The notes under the pieces: generated by a model | Database searches by the model: none | The model's input: the letters and a program-made list of their open reading frames with translations, nothing else | What the model was told of the DNA's origin: nothing | Origin: Cohnella candidum | GTDB taxonomy: Bacteria; Bacillota; Bacilli; Paenibacillales; Paenibacillaceae | NCBI RefSeq assembly: GCF_003713065.1 | Contig: NZ_CP033433.1 | Span: forward strand, 496,001 to 560,000 | Direction: 5' to 3' | Length of the DNA stretch: 64,000 nt | Program-made: the position numbers and the translations under genes | Part shown: positions 9,611 to 17,159 of the stretch, one piece after another | Numbering within the stretch: position 1 is the first letter of the stretch | Layout: each line of letters begins with the position of its first letter

Positions 9611-10404
9611 GAAAATACGCCGCGTGCATCGCGGTCACCTTCAAAAACACGCAGGTTTACCGGATGGACCTGCTGTTCAAAATCCTTGGCTCGTTCCTGC
9701 TGGTCGTCGCCATGCGGGAAACGTGGATCGCGATTTACGGAAGCGGTACGGGCATGCCGTCAAACACGGGTGTTTCTTTGCAGGAGATGGCGACTTACGC
9801 CATGCTCTCCAGCATGCTCGTCCTGCTGTTCGGACAATCCACGTTGTACGAAATCGCCGACCGCGTGTCGACGGGAGATGTCGTCTTCGAGCTCCAAAAG
9901 CCTTGGAACTACCAGTTTTTCTATTTGTGCAAAGAAATCGGCGTCAGCTTGTCGACTCTACTGTATAACGTCGTACCGTTATTCACGGCTTCCTTTCTCT
10001 TATTTCGGATGAAACTGCCGACTCTCGGCAACGTCCTTCCGTTCCTGATGAGTTTGCTGTTCGCGGTGGCGCTCGGTTTTACGCTTAATTTTCTGATCGC
10101 GATGCTCGCTTTTTCTTTTACGGAAATATGGGGCTTCTGGTTCATGAAGAACACGGTCATCCAATTGTGCTCGGGCTCGTTCATTCCGTTATGGCTGTTC
10201 CCGGAGAAGATGCAAGCCGTGCTGCAATGGCTTCCGTTCCAAGGGATGTATTCCATTCCCCTGTCGATCTGGATCGGGAAGGTTTCGGGCGCCGAAGCGT
10301 GGGGGGCGGTCGGTTTTCAAGCCGTATGGACGATCGTCCTGCTCGCGGCCGGCCAGTTGGTCCTTGCTACACTGAATCGTCGTCTCGTCACGACCGGAGG
10401 TTAA
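9607..10404 (+). CDS. ABC-2 type transporter permease (COG4587-like)
   Basis: This 265-residue protein has about six hydrophobic segments and no solute-binding partner nearby. The start is ATG 9607, overlapping the GH43 stop; a longer frame from 9448 lies inside that enzyme in another frame and is rejected. The N-terminus (MRKYAACIAVTFKNTQVYR) and the segment about TGDVVFELQKPWNYQF match the pattern of ABC-2 family permeases annotated DUF990/ABC2_membrane_6. It forms one unit with a second permease and an ATPase. Substrate and direction are unknown; ABC-2 systems are mostly exporters. Confidence 0.82.
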   Translation: MRKYAACIAVTFKNTQVYRMDLLFKILGSFLLVVAMRETWIAIYGSGTGMPSNTGVSLQEMATYAMLSSMLVLLFGQSTLYEIADRVSTGDVVFELQKPWNYQFFYLCKEIGVSLSTLLYNVVPLFTASFLLFRMKLPTLGNVLPFLMSLLFAVALGFTLNFLIAMLAFSFTEIWGFWFMKNTVIQLCSGSFIPLWLFPEKMQAVLQWLPFQGMYSIPLSIWIGKVSGAEAWGAVGFQAVWTIVLLAAGQLVLATLNRRLVTTGG

Positions 10405-10409
10405 AGTTG

Positions 10410-11207
10410 ATGCGTCTCGTGAAATTGTATTGGATGCTGCAAATGGCCAACATCCGCTCCCGGTCGGCTTACCGGCTGAATTTCTTCATCGGCATCGGGG
10501 GCGTCGGCCTGGTCGGGATCGGCAACTTCATCCTGATCTGGGTGCTGACCCGCCGGGTGCCGGAAGTGCAGGGTTGGAACTACTACCAGCTGATTTTCCT
10601 CGCGGCCTTGTTCCAGGTGACCCATGGCGTGTTCATTATCACGTTCCAGCAAATCAGAAGGATCGAATATATTATCCGGGAAGGGAAATTCGACCGGTTT
10701 CTCATTCGGCCGCTGAACCCGCTCTTCTCCTATGCGACCAGCATGGTCACCGTTGCCGGATTCGGAGACATGAGCTCCGGCCTCATCGGCATGGTCTATT
10801 CCGGAACGCACCTTCATAGCTGGAATGCGGGAAAGCTGCTGTTCCTGCTGCTGATCGTGCTGAGCGGAGCCTTGATCCAATGGGCATTGTATACGATCGT
10901 CGGCTGCGTCGGATTTTGGACTTATCAAGCGGAAGGCTTGCGCACGATCCTGAATGCGTTTCTGTTCCAATTCAACCAATTTCCGCTGACGGTTTACAAC
11001 AAGGCCGTGCAAATCGTGTTGTCATTCGTGCTCGGCGTTGCGTTTATCAGTTATTTTCCGTCCGCGATGTTTTTCGACAAGCAGGCCGACGTCCCGTTCT
11101 CATCCGTGCTGGTGTACGCACCTCCGGTGGCGGCGGTCATCATGGCCGCTATCGCCTATCGGTTCTGGAAACTCGGTTTGGACGCCTACAAAGGAGCTGG
11201 TTCCTGA
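10410..11207 (+). CDS. ABC-2 type transporter permease (COG3694-like)
   Basis: This 265-residue membrane protein has about six hydrophobic stretches. It is the partner of the preceding permease, with the same length and the family pattern REGKFDRFLIRPLNPLF near residues 88-102. ATG 10410 has GGAGG at 10396-10400, nine bases upstream; the long upstream extension from 10128 overlaps the previous permease in another frame and is rejected. The stop directly abuts the ATG of the ATPase gene. Together the three genes should give a heteromeric ABC-2 complex. Confidence 0.83.
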   Translation: MRLVKLYWMLQMANIRSRSAYRLNFFIGIGGVGLVGIGNFILIWVLTRRVPEVQGWNYYQLIFLAALFQVTHGVFIITFQQIRRIEYIIREGKFDRFLIRPLNPLFSYATSMVTVAGFGDMSSGLIGMVYSGTHLHSWNAGKLLFLLLIVLSGALIQWALYTIVGCVGFWTYQAEGLRTILNAFLFQFNQFPLTVYNKAVQIVLSFVLGVAFISYFPSAMFFDKQADVPFSSVLVYAPPVAAVIMAAIAYRFWKLGLDAYKGAGS

Positions 11208-12212
11208 ATGAGTATCATCGAAGTCAACGATTTGGTTCGCGAATTCAAAGTGAACGGCAAAGCCGAGGGAGCTCTAGGCCTGTTAAAATCCCTGTTTTCT
11301 CAAGAAGGCACCGTGAAGAGGGTCGTTGACCGATTGAGCTTCAGCATCGGAGAAGGGGAGTTCGTCGGTTATTTGGGGCCGAACGGAGCGGGAAAATCCA
11401 CGACGATCAAAATGATGTCGGGTGTGCTGGTTCCGTCTTCCGGGAACATTCGTATTCTAGGCTTAGAACCGTACAAGCAGCGCAAGGAGCATGCCTCGAA
11501 CATCGGGGTCGTTTTCGGACAGCGCACGCAGCTCTGGTGGGATCTTCCGCTTCACGAATCTTTCCGTCTGCTCGGGGCGATCTACGACATTCCGCCTGCG
11601 CGTTATCGGCAGAACATAGAGATGTTCACGGAAATTCTCGAAATGAGGGATTTCCTCCAGACACCCGTCAGGCAACTGAGCTTAGGTCAACGGATGCGCG
11701 GGGATATCGCCGCCGCCTTGCTGCATGACCCGAAGCTGCTGTTCCTCGATGAGCCGACGATCGGCCTGGACTTGGTCGCCAAGGAGAAAATCCAAAACTT
11801 CCTGAAAACGATCAACGAAGAGAAAAAGATCACGATCATGCTGACGACCCACAACATGGACGATATCGAGAAGCTTTGCAGCAGGGTGATTTTCATCGAT
11901 CAAGGCAGGTCTCTCTATGACGGCAGCATGCAGGAAATGACCCGCCGTTTCGGCGGCCACCGTTACGTGGTCGTGGAAACGGCGGGTTGGGAAGCCGCGG
12001 GATGGAAAGGGCCCCGAATCGAGAAGGAGGAGGGCGGCCGTTTGTGGTTCCGCATCACGCATGACGACCAGGTCGCCGGATTGATCCGGGAGCTCAGCGA
12101 ACATTTGACGATCCAGAATCTTACGGTATCCGAGCCGAGAATCGAAGAGATCATCCGACAGCTGTACACGCTGAAAGAACAGGGGGAAGAGAAAGAATTG
12201 GCGTTGGCGTAA
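11208..12212 (+). CDS. ABC-2 type transporter ATPase (COG4586-like)
   Basis: This 334-residue ATPase has Walker A GPNGAGKST (residues 57-65), signature LSLGQRMRGD, Walker B LLFLDEPTIGLDL and the switch histidine in TTHNMDD. The signature reads LSLGQ rather than LSGGQ, as is common in the COG4586 group. A C-terminal extension of about 90 residues follows the ATPase core. The start abuts the permease stop, with AAGGAG upstream. It is the motor for the two preceding permeases. It is not the multi-sugar-import type (MsmX-like) that the CUT1 permeases in this window would need. Confidence 0.92.
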   Translation: MSIIEVNDLVREFKVNGKAEGALGLLKSLFSQEGTVKRVVDRLSFSIGEGEFVGYLGPNGAGKSTTIKMMSGVLVPSSGNIRILGLEPYKQRKEHASNIGVVFGQRTQLWWDLPLHESFRLLGAIYDIPPARYRQNIEMFTEILEMRDFLQTPVRQLSLGQRMRGDIAAALLHDPKLLFLDEPTIGLDLVAKEKIQNFLKTINEEKKITIMLTTHNMDDIEKLCSRVIFIDQGRSLYDGSMQEMTRRFGGHRYVVVETAGWEAAGWKGPRIEKEEGGRLWFRITHDDQVAGLIRELSEHLTIQNLTVSEPRIEEIIRQLYTLKEQGEEKELALA

Positions 12213-12256
12213 TCATGTTGATAAATGCGTACGCCGAGGTTGGGACTGGCCGCATT

Positions 12257-12442
12257 TGCAGTTCGATTTTGCCCACTTGCAGGGGGGGAGATGCCGATTG
12301 TCGCCGCTGCAGTTCGATTTCACCCACTTAGAGGCCGTTTTAAGATTGCGGAGTTAAAAATCGCGGTTCTAAGTGTGCAAAATCGAATTACATTTAACCG
12401 ATAGAGTCGGAGGACCGAAATAAGTGTGCAAATTCGAACTGC
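12257..12442. repeat. Nested imperfect inverted repeats, four copies of a ~21-base element, in the 12213-12577 gap
   Basis: Two forward copies begin GCAGTTCGATTT (12258-12278 and 12309-12330). Two reverse copies begin TAAGTGTGCAAA (12370-12391 and 12421-12442). Read in one direction all four are variants of GCAGTTCGATTTTGCACACT. The 365-base gap otherwise shows no gene. It ends in an A/T-rich segment with TTGACA at 12515 and TATGAT at 12534; the spacing of 13 is too short for a standard promoter. Confidence 0.75.
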
Positions 12443-12577
12443 TGTAACAGATTCGGAAGAGGGAGCGAAGTTCAGTAACAATTTTCCATATATCCGTTAC
12501 ATCCCTCTATTCATTTGACACCCGCGATATCCCTATGATGTTGTTTAGTAGGATACGAAACGAAAGGTGTGGAAACG

Positions 12578-13447
12578 ATGGCGAAAATCCTTGTTACCGG
12601 CGCTTCCGGAAACGGCGGACAAGCCGTCTGCCGTGCATTCCAGCAGGATGGATTTATCGTGCGCATGGCGGACGTCTTTCCTCCGCAGGCGGAAGATTTG
12701 AAAAAACTCGAATTTATCCGATGCGATACCCGCACTCCTGCCGATGTTCGGCGAGCGGTAGAAGGCGTAGACGCGGTCGTGCACCTAGCCGCATGGCACT
12801 GCGCGCACAATCCGCCGGTGAGCGACGACACGATTTTCGCCGTGAACGTCGACGGTACCTTTAACGTGCTGGAGGCTTGCCGGCAAGAGGGAATCCAATC
12901 GATCGTTTATGCGTCTTCAATGGCTTATGGCTGGTGGTCCGTGTACGGGGTTTCGAAGGTCATCGGAGAGGATCTCTGCAAGGCTTATCACGAAATGACG
13001 AACGCATCGATCGCGATTTTGCGTTACCATGAATTCATCCCGCGTCCGTACTTGGAATTCGGGGAGCGCCTGCTTCGAAACGGCGTGGATCGGAGAGACG
13101 TCGCCGCCGCCACCGTCGCATCCGTGAAAGCGGCTTTGGAGAAACGCATCGGCCTGTTCCGCACGATCGTACATACGAATCATGGAATGCCAGCGCAGGT
13201 GATCCAAGATTTTCGGAATCTCGGACCGGCATGGTGCGAGGAGCAAGTTCCGGGCGCACGGGAGCTGCTTGTAAAATATCAAATCCCTCTTCCGGAACAA
13301 GTCGAACAGCACGACCTCTCGGAAGCCGCGGAGGTGCTGGGCTGGAAGCCGCAAATCGGTTTCCTGGATTTTCTGCGCGACTTGAAAGAGCGCGATGAGC
13401 GGGAAATCGATGTCACGAACCTTTGGGTTCCTTCCGAGCTGCCCTAA
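12578..13447 (+). CDS. NAD(P)-dependent epimerase/dehydratase family protein
   Basis: This 289-residue extended SDR-type protein has the nucleotide-binding motif TGASGNGG (residues 7-14), the following Asp32 in MADVF that suggests NAD, and the active-site pair Tyr123/Lys127 in YGVSK with Ser near 113-114. The ATG at 12578 is chosen because AAAGGTG lies about nine bases upstream; GTG 12569, three codons earlier, is too close. The family includes UDP-sugar epimerases and uronate or aldose dehydrogenases. The shortened C-terminal substrate domain fits a small sugar or uronate, but the substrate is not determined. It is a single gene between the inverted-repeat region and a terminator. Confidence 0.85.
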   Translation: MAKILVTGASGNGGQAVCRAFQQDGFIVRMADVFPPQAEDLKKLEFIRCDTRTPADVRRAVEGVDAVVHLAAWHCAHNPPVSDDTIFAVNVDGTFNVLEACRQEGIQSIVYASSMAYGWWSVYGVSKVIGEDLCKAYHEMTNASIAILRYHEFIPRPYLEFGERLLRNGVDRRDVAAATVASVKAALEKRIGLFRTIVHTNHGMPAQVIQDFRNLGPAWCEEQVPGARELLVKYQIPLPEQVEQHDLSEAAEVLGWKPQIGFLDFLRDLKERDEREIDVTNLWVPSELP

Positions 13448-13479
13448 CTTCCCGGCCGTATTAAGATTATTGGTATAAT

Positions 13480-13529
13480 GCCATCCACGTAATCCAGTTA
13501 TTGACGGCTTTTACGGTGGATGGCTTTTT
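13480..13529 (+). terminator. Terminator after the epimerase gene, directly behind a TATAAT
   Basis: GCCATCCACGTAA (13480-13492) pairs with TTACGGTGGATGGC (13511-13524) with one bulge, followed by TTTTT. A TGGTATAAT (extended -10 pattern) ends exactly where the stem begins. The 13448-13762 gap holds no gene; besides this hairpin it contains the candidate operator, the promoter and the leader hairpin listed next. Confidence 0.8.
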
Positions 13530-13622
13530 GTCATTTATACCCCTCCAAATTGTCACTTCTCCCCACCATTCTCCCATTTCGCCTATTATATAATCACCTT
13601 ATATCGGATAGCTGCGCCCACC

Positions 13623-13687
13623 CAAAAAAAACGGACACCACCCCAAAAAAAATAGCTTCCTCTGGAGGGGGTCTTCTGGCTTACAAT
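13623..13687 (+). promoter_or_regulatory. Module 1 candidate operator and -10 upstream of the sensor kinase
   Basis: CAAAAAAAACGGA starts at 13623 and recurs at 17028 upstream of the module's solute-binding protein gene. Over 34 bases the two sites agree at 25 positions. A -10-like TACAAT sits at 13682, exactly 59 bases from the start of the site, the same offset as at 17028/17087. A second A-run (CCCCAAAAAAAATAG) follows about 16 bases later, giving a tandem half-site look typical of AraC-family targets. The binding protein is inferred to be the regulator at 15525. Confidence 0.45.
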
Positions 13688-13703
13688 AATAGAATACTTA
13701 GAA

Positions 13704-13740
13704 AACAAGCTGCCCGGATCGCGATTCTCGGCAGCTTGTT
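13704..13740 (+). other. Leader hairpin before sensor kinase 1
   Basis: AACAAGCTGCC (13704-13714) pairs perfectly with GGCAGCTTGTT (13730-13740). It lies between the candidate -10 at 13682 and the ribosome site at 13749, so it would form in the mRNA leader. There is no long T-tract, so it is more likely an RNA-stability or start-access element than a terminator. Confidence 0.6.
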
Positions 13741-13762
13741 GGCCTACCGGGGGGAGAAGGCC

Positions 13763-15532
13763 ATGGCCGGCAGCATGCGCAAGTTTGCGACCCGCTTCCG
13801 TTTCCGGAAGGTCCGCAGCCGATTTTTCACGACGATGATCCTGCTTTCCCTGCCCCCGCTTTGTTTGCTGGGGTATATCTCTTTCGATATCGCGCGCAGC
13901 ACGATCACCCAAAACAATACGCAAACCAACTACGACCACCTGCAGACTTCCAGCGAGGTGGCGGACCTGCTGTTCCGTAACGTGGTGAACTTGAACCGGT
14001 TCATTGTACTCAACGACGAGATCCGCAATGACTTGCGGGAAAGCGAAGTCAAGAGCAGCGAAGAGCTGAGCGAAATGAACACCCTCACGATTAACCGCCT
14101 GCAGCGGGTGATCAACAGCAACTCCTTCGATACCCGCTACGTAGACTCCATGTGCATTTTCGACCTCCATTATCAAACCTATTGTCTCGGCCGATCGGAT
14201 GACGCCGGGATTTACGAGATTCCGGGCAAGAAACAAGCGATCGAAAGCACGGACTGGTACCGGCGGGCGTTCGACGCTCAGGGCAAAGTCGTGTTTTTCA
14301 GCTATAACGTGCTCGGCGACAAGGCGGATACTTTCTCCACCGTCAAGCTGTTCCGGGATTCGGCGATCGGAGACGGGAAACCGATCGGCCTTCTGGTGAC
14401 CAACTTGTCGAAATCGATGTTCGGCAGCGTCTTTAACGGCAGCGAGGAGAACGGGCGGTTTCTGGCCATCGATTCTTCCGGGGACCCGGCGCGCATCCTC
14501 TTTCCGGCGAAGTTGCCGGCGGACTTGGGAATCAAGCCGGGCAGCTTTCAACAAATCCGGGACGAATTGGAGAGCCGCGGTTATTTGATCAGCGAATTCC
14601 GCAACCAGACGACGAATTGGACCTTCGTCCATATCATCGAAGAAAAGCAATTGCTGAAGCAATCGAACCGGATCGGCACGGCGACCGCGCTCATCGCGGC
14701 TCTGCTCGCCTTCTTGGCGCTGGCCATCTCCTTCGTCGTTTCGGGGAGCATCACCCGGCCTCTGCTGCAGCTCAAGAAAATGATGGTGGATTGGAATAAA
14801 GGCTCCCGCGATTTCGGCGGCGTTTTTCGGGAAGACGAAGTCGGCGCGATCGGCGAAACCTTCAAGCGGATGGCGCTCGAAAACGAGGAGCTGGACGCCC
14901 GGCTGTTCCATTCGGAGCTGAAAGAGCGGGAAGCGGAGCTGCGCGCTTTGCAGGCACAGATCAAACCGCATTTTCTCTATAACACGCTCGACTCGATTTA
15001 CTGGATGGCCCGTCTCAAGAAGACGGAAGAAGCCGCGGCGATGGCCCTGGCGCTGTCCGAAAGCTTTAAACTTAGCTTGAATAAGGGACGCGAGACGATC
15101 CCGGTCTACAAGGAACTGAAGCATATCGAGCATTACATGACGATCCAGAACATCCGCTACAATGGCCGTTTTCATTACGAGACCGACATCGATCCTTCCA
15201 TCATGGGCATCGAGATGCTCAAACTCATTCTTCAGCCCTTGGTCGAAAACGCGATCTATCACGGGTTGGAGCCCAAGGTGGGCGATGGAAGCATTCGGAT
15301 CGAGGGGCGGAGGAACGGCGATTTCCTGGAGTTTGCCGTGGAAGACGACGGCGTGGGCATGGAAGACACGGCCCGGACGGAGCAGGGGTACGGGTTAAGG
15401 AACGTGAAGGAGCGGCTGACGCTCTATTACGGCCCTTCCAGCTCTTTTACCGTCTATAGCAAGCCCGGGAAGGGAACCCGCATCGAGATCCGCTTCAAAC
15501 CGTTTCCGGAAGAGGTGAGGCAGCATGCTTAA
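13763..15532 (+). CDS. Sensor histidine kinase, YesM type (module 1)
   Basis: This 589-residue membrane kinase has a first helix near residues 20-45, an extracellular Cache-like domain, a second helix in ATALIAALLAFLALAISFVV followed by a HAMP domain, then the His_kinase (PF06580-type) box with phosphoacceptor His403 in QIKPHFLYNT. A HATPase domain follows with LVENAIYHG, VEDDGVGM and GYGLRNVKERL. ATG 13763 has GGGGGGAG at 13749; the frame is open back to 13520 but that part runs into a terminator and is rejected. It overlaps the regulator gene by eight bases. It presumably senses sugar at the surface and phosphorylates the next protein. Confidence 0.93.
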   Translation: MAGSMRKFATRFRFRKVRSRFFTTMILLSLPPLCLLGYISFDIARSTITQNNTQTNYDHLQTSSEVADLLFRNVVNLNRFIVLNDEIRNDLRESEVKSSEELSEMNTLTINRLQRVINSNSFDTRYVDSMCIFDLHYQTYCLGRSDDAGIYEIPGKKQAIESTDWYRRAFDAQGKVVFFSYNVLGDKADTFSTVKLFRDSAIGDGKPIGLLVTNLSKSMFGSVFNGSEENGRFLAIDSSGDPARILFPAKLPADLGIKPGSFQQIRDELESRGYLISEFRNQTTNWTFVHIIEEKQLLKQSNRIGTATALIAALLAFLALAISFVVSGSITRPLLQLKKMMVDWNKGSRDFGGVFREDEVGAIGETFKRMALENEELDARLFHSELKEREAELRALQAQIKPHFLYNTLDSIYWMARLKKTEEAAAMALALSESFKLSLNKGRETIPVYKELKHIEHYMTIQNIRYNGRFHYETDIDPSIMGIEMLKLILQPLVENAIYHGLEPKVGDGSIRIEGRRNGDFLEFAVEDDGVGMEDTARTEQGYGLRNVKERLTLYYGPSSSFTVYSKPGKGTRIEIRFKPFPEEVRQHA

Positions 15533-17012
15533 AGCGGTTCTTTTCGACGACGAGTTTATTGTCCTGGAGGCGCTCGGCGCCCTGGTGGATTGGAAGGGGC
15601 TGGGCATTGAATTGGCGGGCACGGCATCCGACGGCTTGTCCGCGATGGAGCTGTTCCGCCGAATTCGTCCCGATATCGTGCTGACGGACATCCGCATGCC
15701 CGGAAAGGACGGCTTGCAGCTGATCGGGGAGATCATGGACGAGGCTCCCGAAACCTGCTGCATCGTTTTCAGCGGTTTCAACGAATTCGATTACGTCAAG
15801 CGGGCGATCCGGCTCGGCGTGGTGGATTACATCGAAAAGCCGATCACGGAAATCAGCATCGAGCAGGCGCTTCGCAAGGCGCTCGGACAAATCGGAAAAC
15901 AGGAAGAAACCCGAAAACTGGAACGGTTGTGGGAGGCAAGCAAACACGATCTGCTGGAGAAAGCGGTTTGGGATTTGCTGCTGCGCGGCCGGGAGGCGGA
16001 AAACAAGTGGCGGGAAGTATTCGGTCCGCAGGCCGGTCAAGTGCACGGGATTACGGTTTTGGCTGCCGTGGAGCCGTTCAAGCTGCCGGATCACCCGGCT
16101 TACCGTACCGTCTATCTGCGAAGCGATCAAAGTTATTTGGCGGTCGTTTTTTGCCTGATGGAGTTGTCGAATACGTATTGGGACGATGTCTCCGCCGATT
16201 TGGAGAACGCGAACGTTGCCGTCGGTTTGGGTAACGAACGCATGGAACCTGGAGAAGTTCCGGACAGCTTAAAAGAAGCGCAGAGGGCATTAAGATCGGC
16301 CTTGTTTCTTGGCGTCAAAGGATTTTTGCCGTTCGGCGAACTCGGCGGAAGGATGACCTCTTCGAACGAATTGCCGGAAAGAGAGGAAGCGATCATTCTC
16401 AGCATGCGGGCAGGCAACAAAGCCATGTTGATGGAACAGGTGGACCGGTTCATCCAATGGATCCAGACGTCCAAACTCGATCCGGATTTGGCGGAAAGCG
16501 AAATGCTTAAGCTCATCTATTCGGCTTGGGAAGCCGCGAAAGAAACCGGGGTCGAGGCGGGCCGGTCGTATGTGCCGCCGGAAACCTTCGTTCCGCATCT
16601 GGAGATCCGGGAGATGGCGGCTAAAGGCAAGTTGACCGCATGGTTCCGGGACCGGATGGAGAGCATCGCGGAAAGCGGCATGAATCTTCGGGAGAATACC
16701 AAGCATACGGCCGTGCAGCAAGCCAGGAGGTATATCGAAAGCAACCTCGCGCGCGACGTCTCGCTGCAGGAGGTGGCGGATCATGTCGGGCTTAACGCGA
16801 CCTATCTCAGCGTGCTTTTCAAGGAAGTGATGGGGGAGACCTACATCAAGTATTTGACCCGGTTCCGCATGGAACGGGCCAAGAGTCTCCTTCGCAAAGG
16901 GCTCAAGGTGAACGAGGTCAGCGAGAAGGTCGGCTATTTGACGCACCGCCATTTTACGGAAGTATTCAAGAAGTACACGGGACAGACGCCGGGCCAGTTC
17001 AAAGATTCGTAA
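15525..17012 (+). CDS. Response regulator, YesN type with AraC DNA-binding domain (module 1)
   Basis: This 495-residue protein has an N-terminal receiver domain with acidic pocket FDDE, phosphoacceptor Asp55 in VLTDIRMPG, the conserved Ser of CIVFSGF and Lys of YIEKP. A ~260-residue linker follows, then two AraC helix-turn-helix motifs in the last ~100 residues (SLQEVADHVGLNATYLS and VNEVSEKVGYLTHRHFTEVF). GAGGTGAGG lies just upstream and the start overlaps the kinase end. It is the likely activator of the solute-binding protein operon beginning at 17160 and of its own operon, given the shared operator-like sites at 13623 and 17028. Confidence 0.94.
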   Translation: MLKAVLFDDEFIVLEALGALVDWKGLGIELAGTASDGLSAMELFRRIRPDIVLTDIRMPGKDGLQLIGEIMDEAPETCCIVFSGFNEFDYVKRAIRLGVVDYIEKPITEISIEQALRKALGQIGKQEETRKLERLWEASKHDLLEKAVWDLLLRGREAENKWREVFGPQAGQVHGITVLAAVEPFKLPDHPAYRTVYLRSDQSYLAVVFCLMELSNTYWDDVSADLENANVAVGLGNERMEPGEVPDSLKEAQRALRSALFLGVKGFLPFGELGGRMTSSNELPEREEAIILSMRAGNKAMLMEQVDRFIQWIQTSKLDPDLAESEMLKLIYSAWEAAKETGVEAGRSYVPPETFVPHLEIREMAAKGKLTAWFRDRMESIAESGMNLRENTKHTAVQQARRYIESNLARDVSLQEVADHVGLNATYLSVLFKEVMGETYIKYLTRFRMERAKSLLRKGLKVNEVSEKVGYLTHRHFTEVFKKYTGQTPGQFKDS

Positions 17013-17027
17013 AACCGGGAACGGATA

Positions 17028-17092
17028 CAAAAAAAACGGAACCCGATCTAAAGAATATGGCGCTGTCTGCTGAATGCGCTTTCTTCTAGAAT
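17028..17092 (+). promoter_or_regulatory. Module 1 candidate operator and -10 upstream of solute-binding protein 1
   Basis: CAAAAAAAACGGA at 17028 repeats the site at 13623. TAGAAT lies at 17087, 59 bases downstream, as in the other copy. The inner part CGATCTAAAGAA also resembles the module 2 box CGATTCTAAAAGAA. No good -35 hexamer is visible, which fits activator-dependent transcription. Confidence 0.45.
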
Positions 17093-17159
17093 AAGTTCAA
17101 AGGGTACCCGGGCCCTTCAAACGAACCTTATTTTCGAAAGAATCAGGGGGACCAAACGA

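Noticed and set aside
12515-12539. TTGACA ... TATGAT as a promoter for the epimerase gene
   Set aside because: The spacer is only 13 bases, too short for a normal sigma-A promoter.
13520-13762. In-frame N-terminal extension of sensor kinase 1
   Set aside because: It starts inside a terminator stem and crosses the candidate operator and promoter; ATG 13763 has a strong ribosome site.
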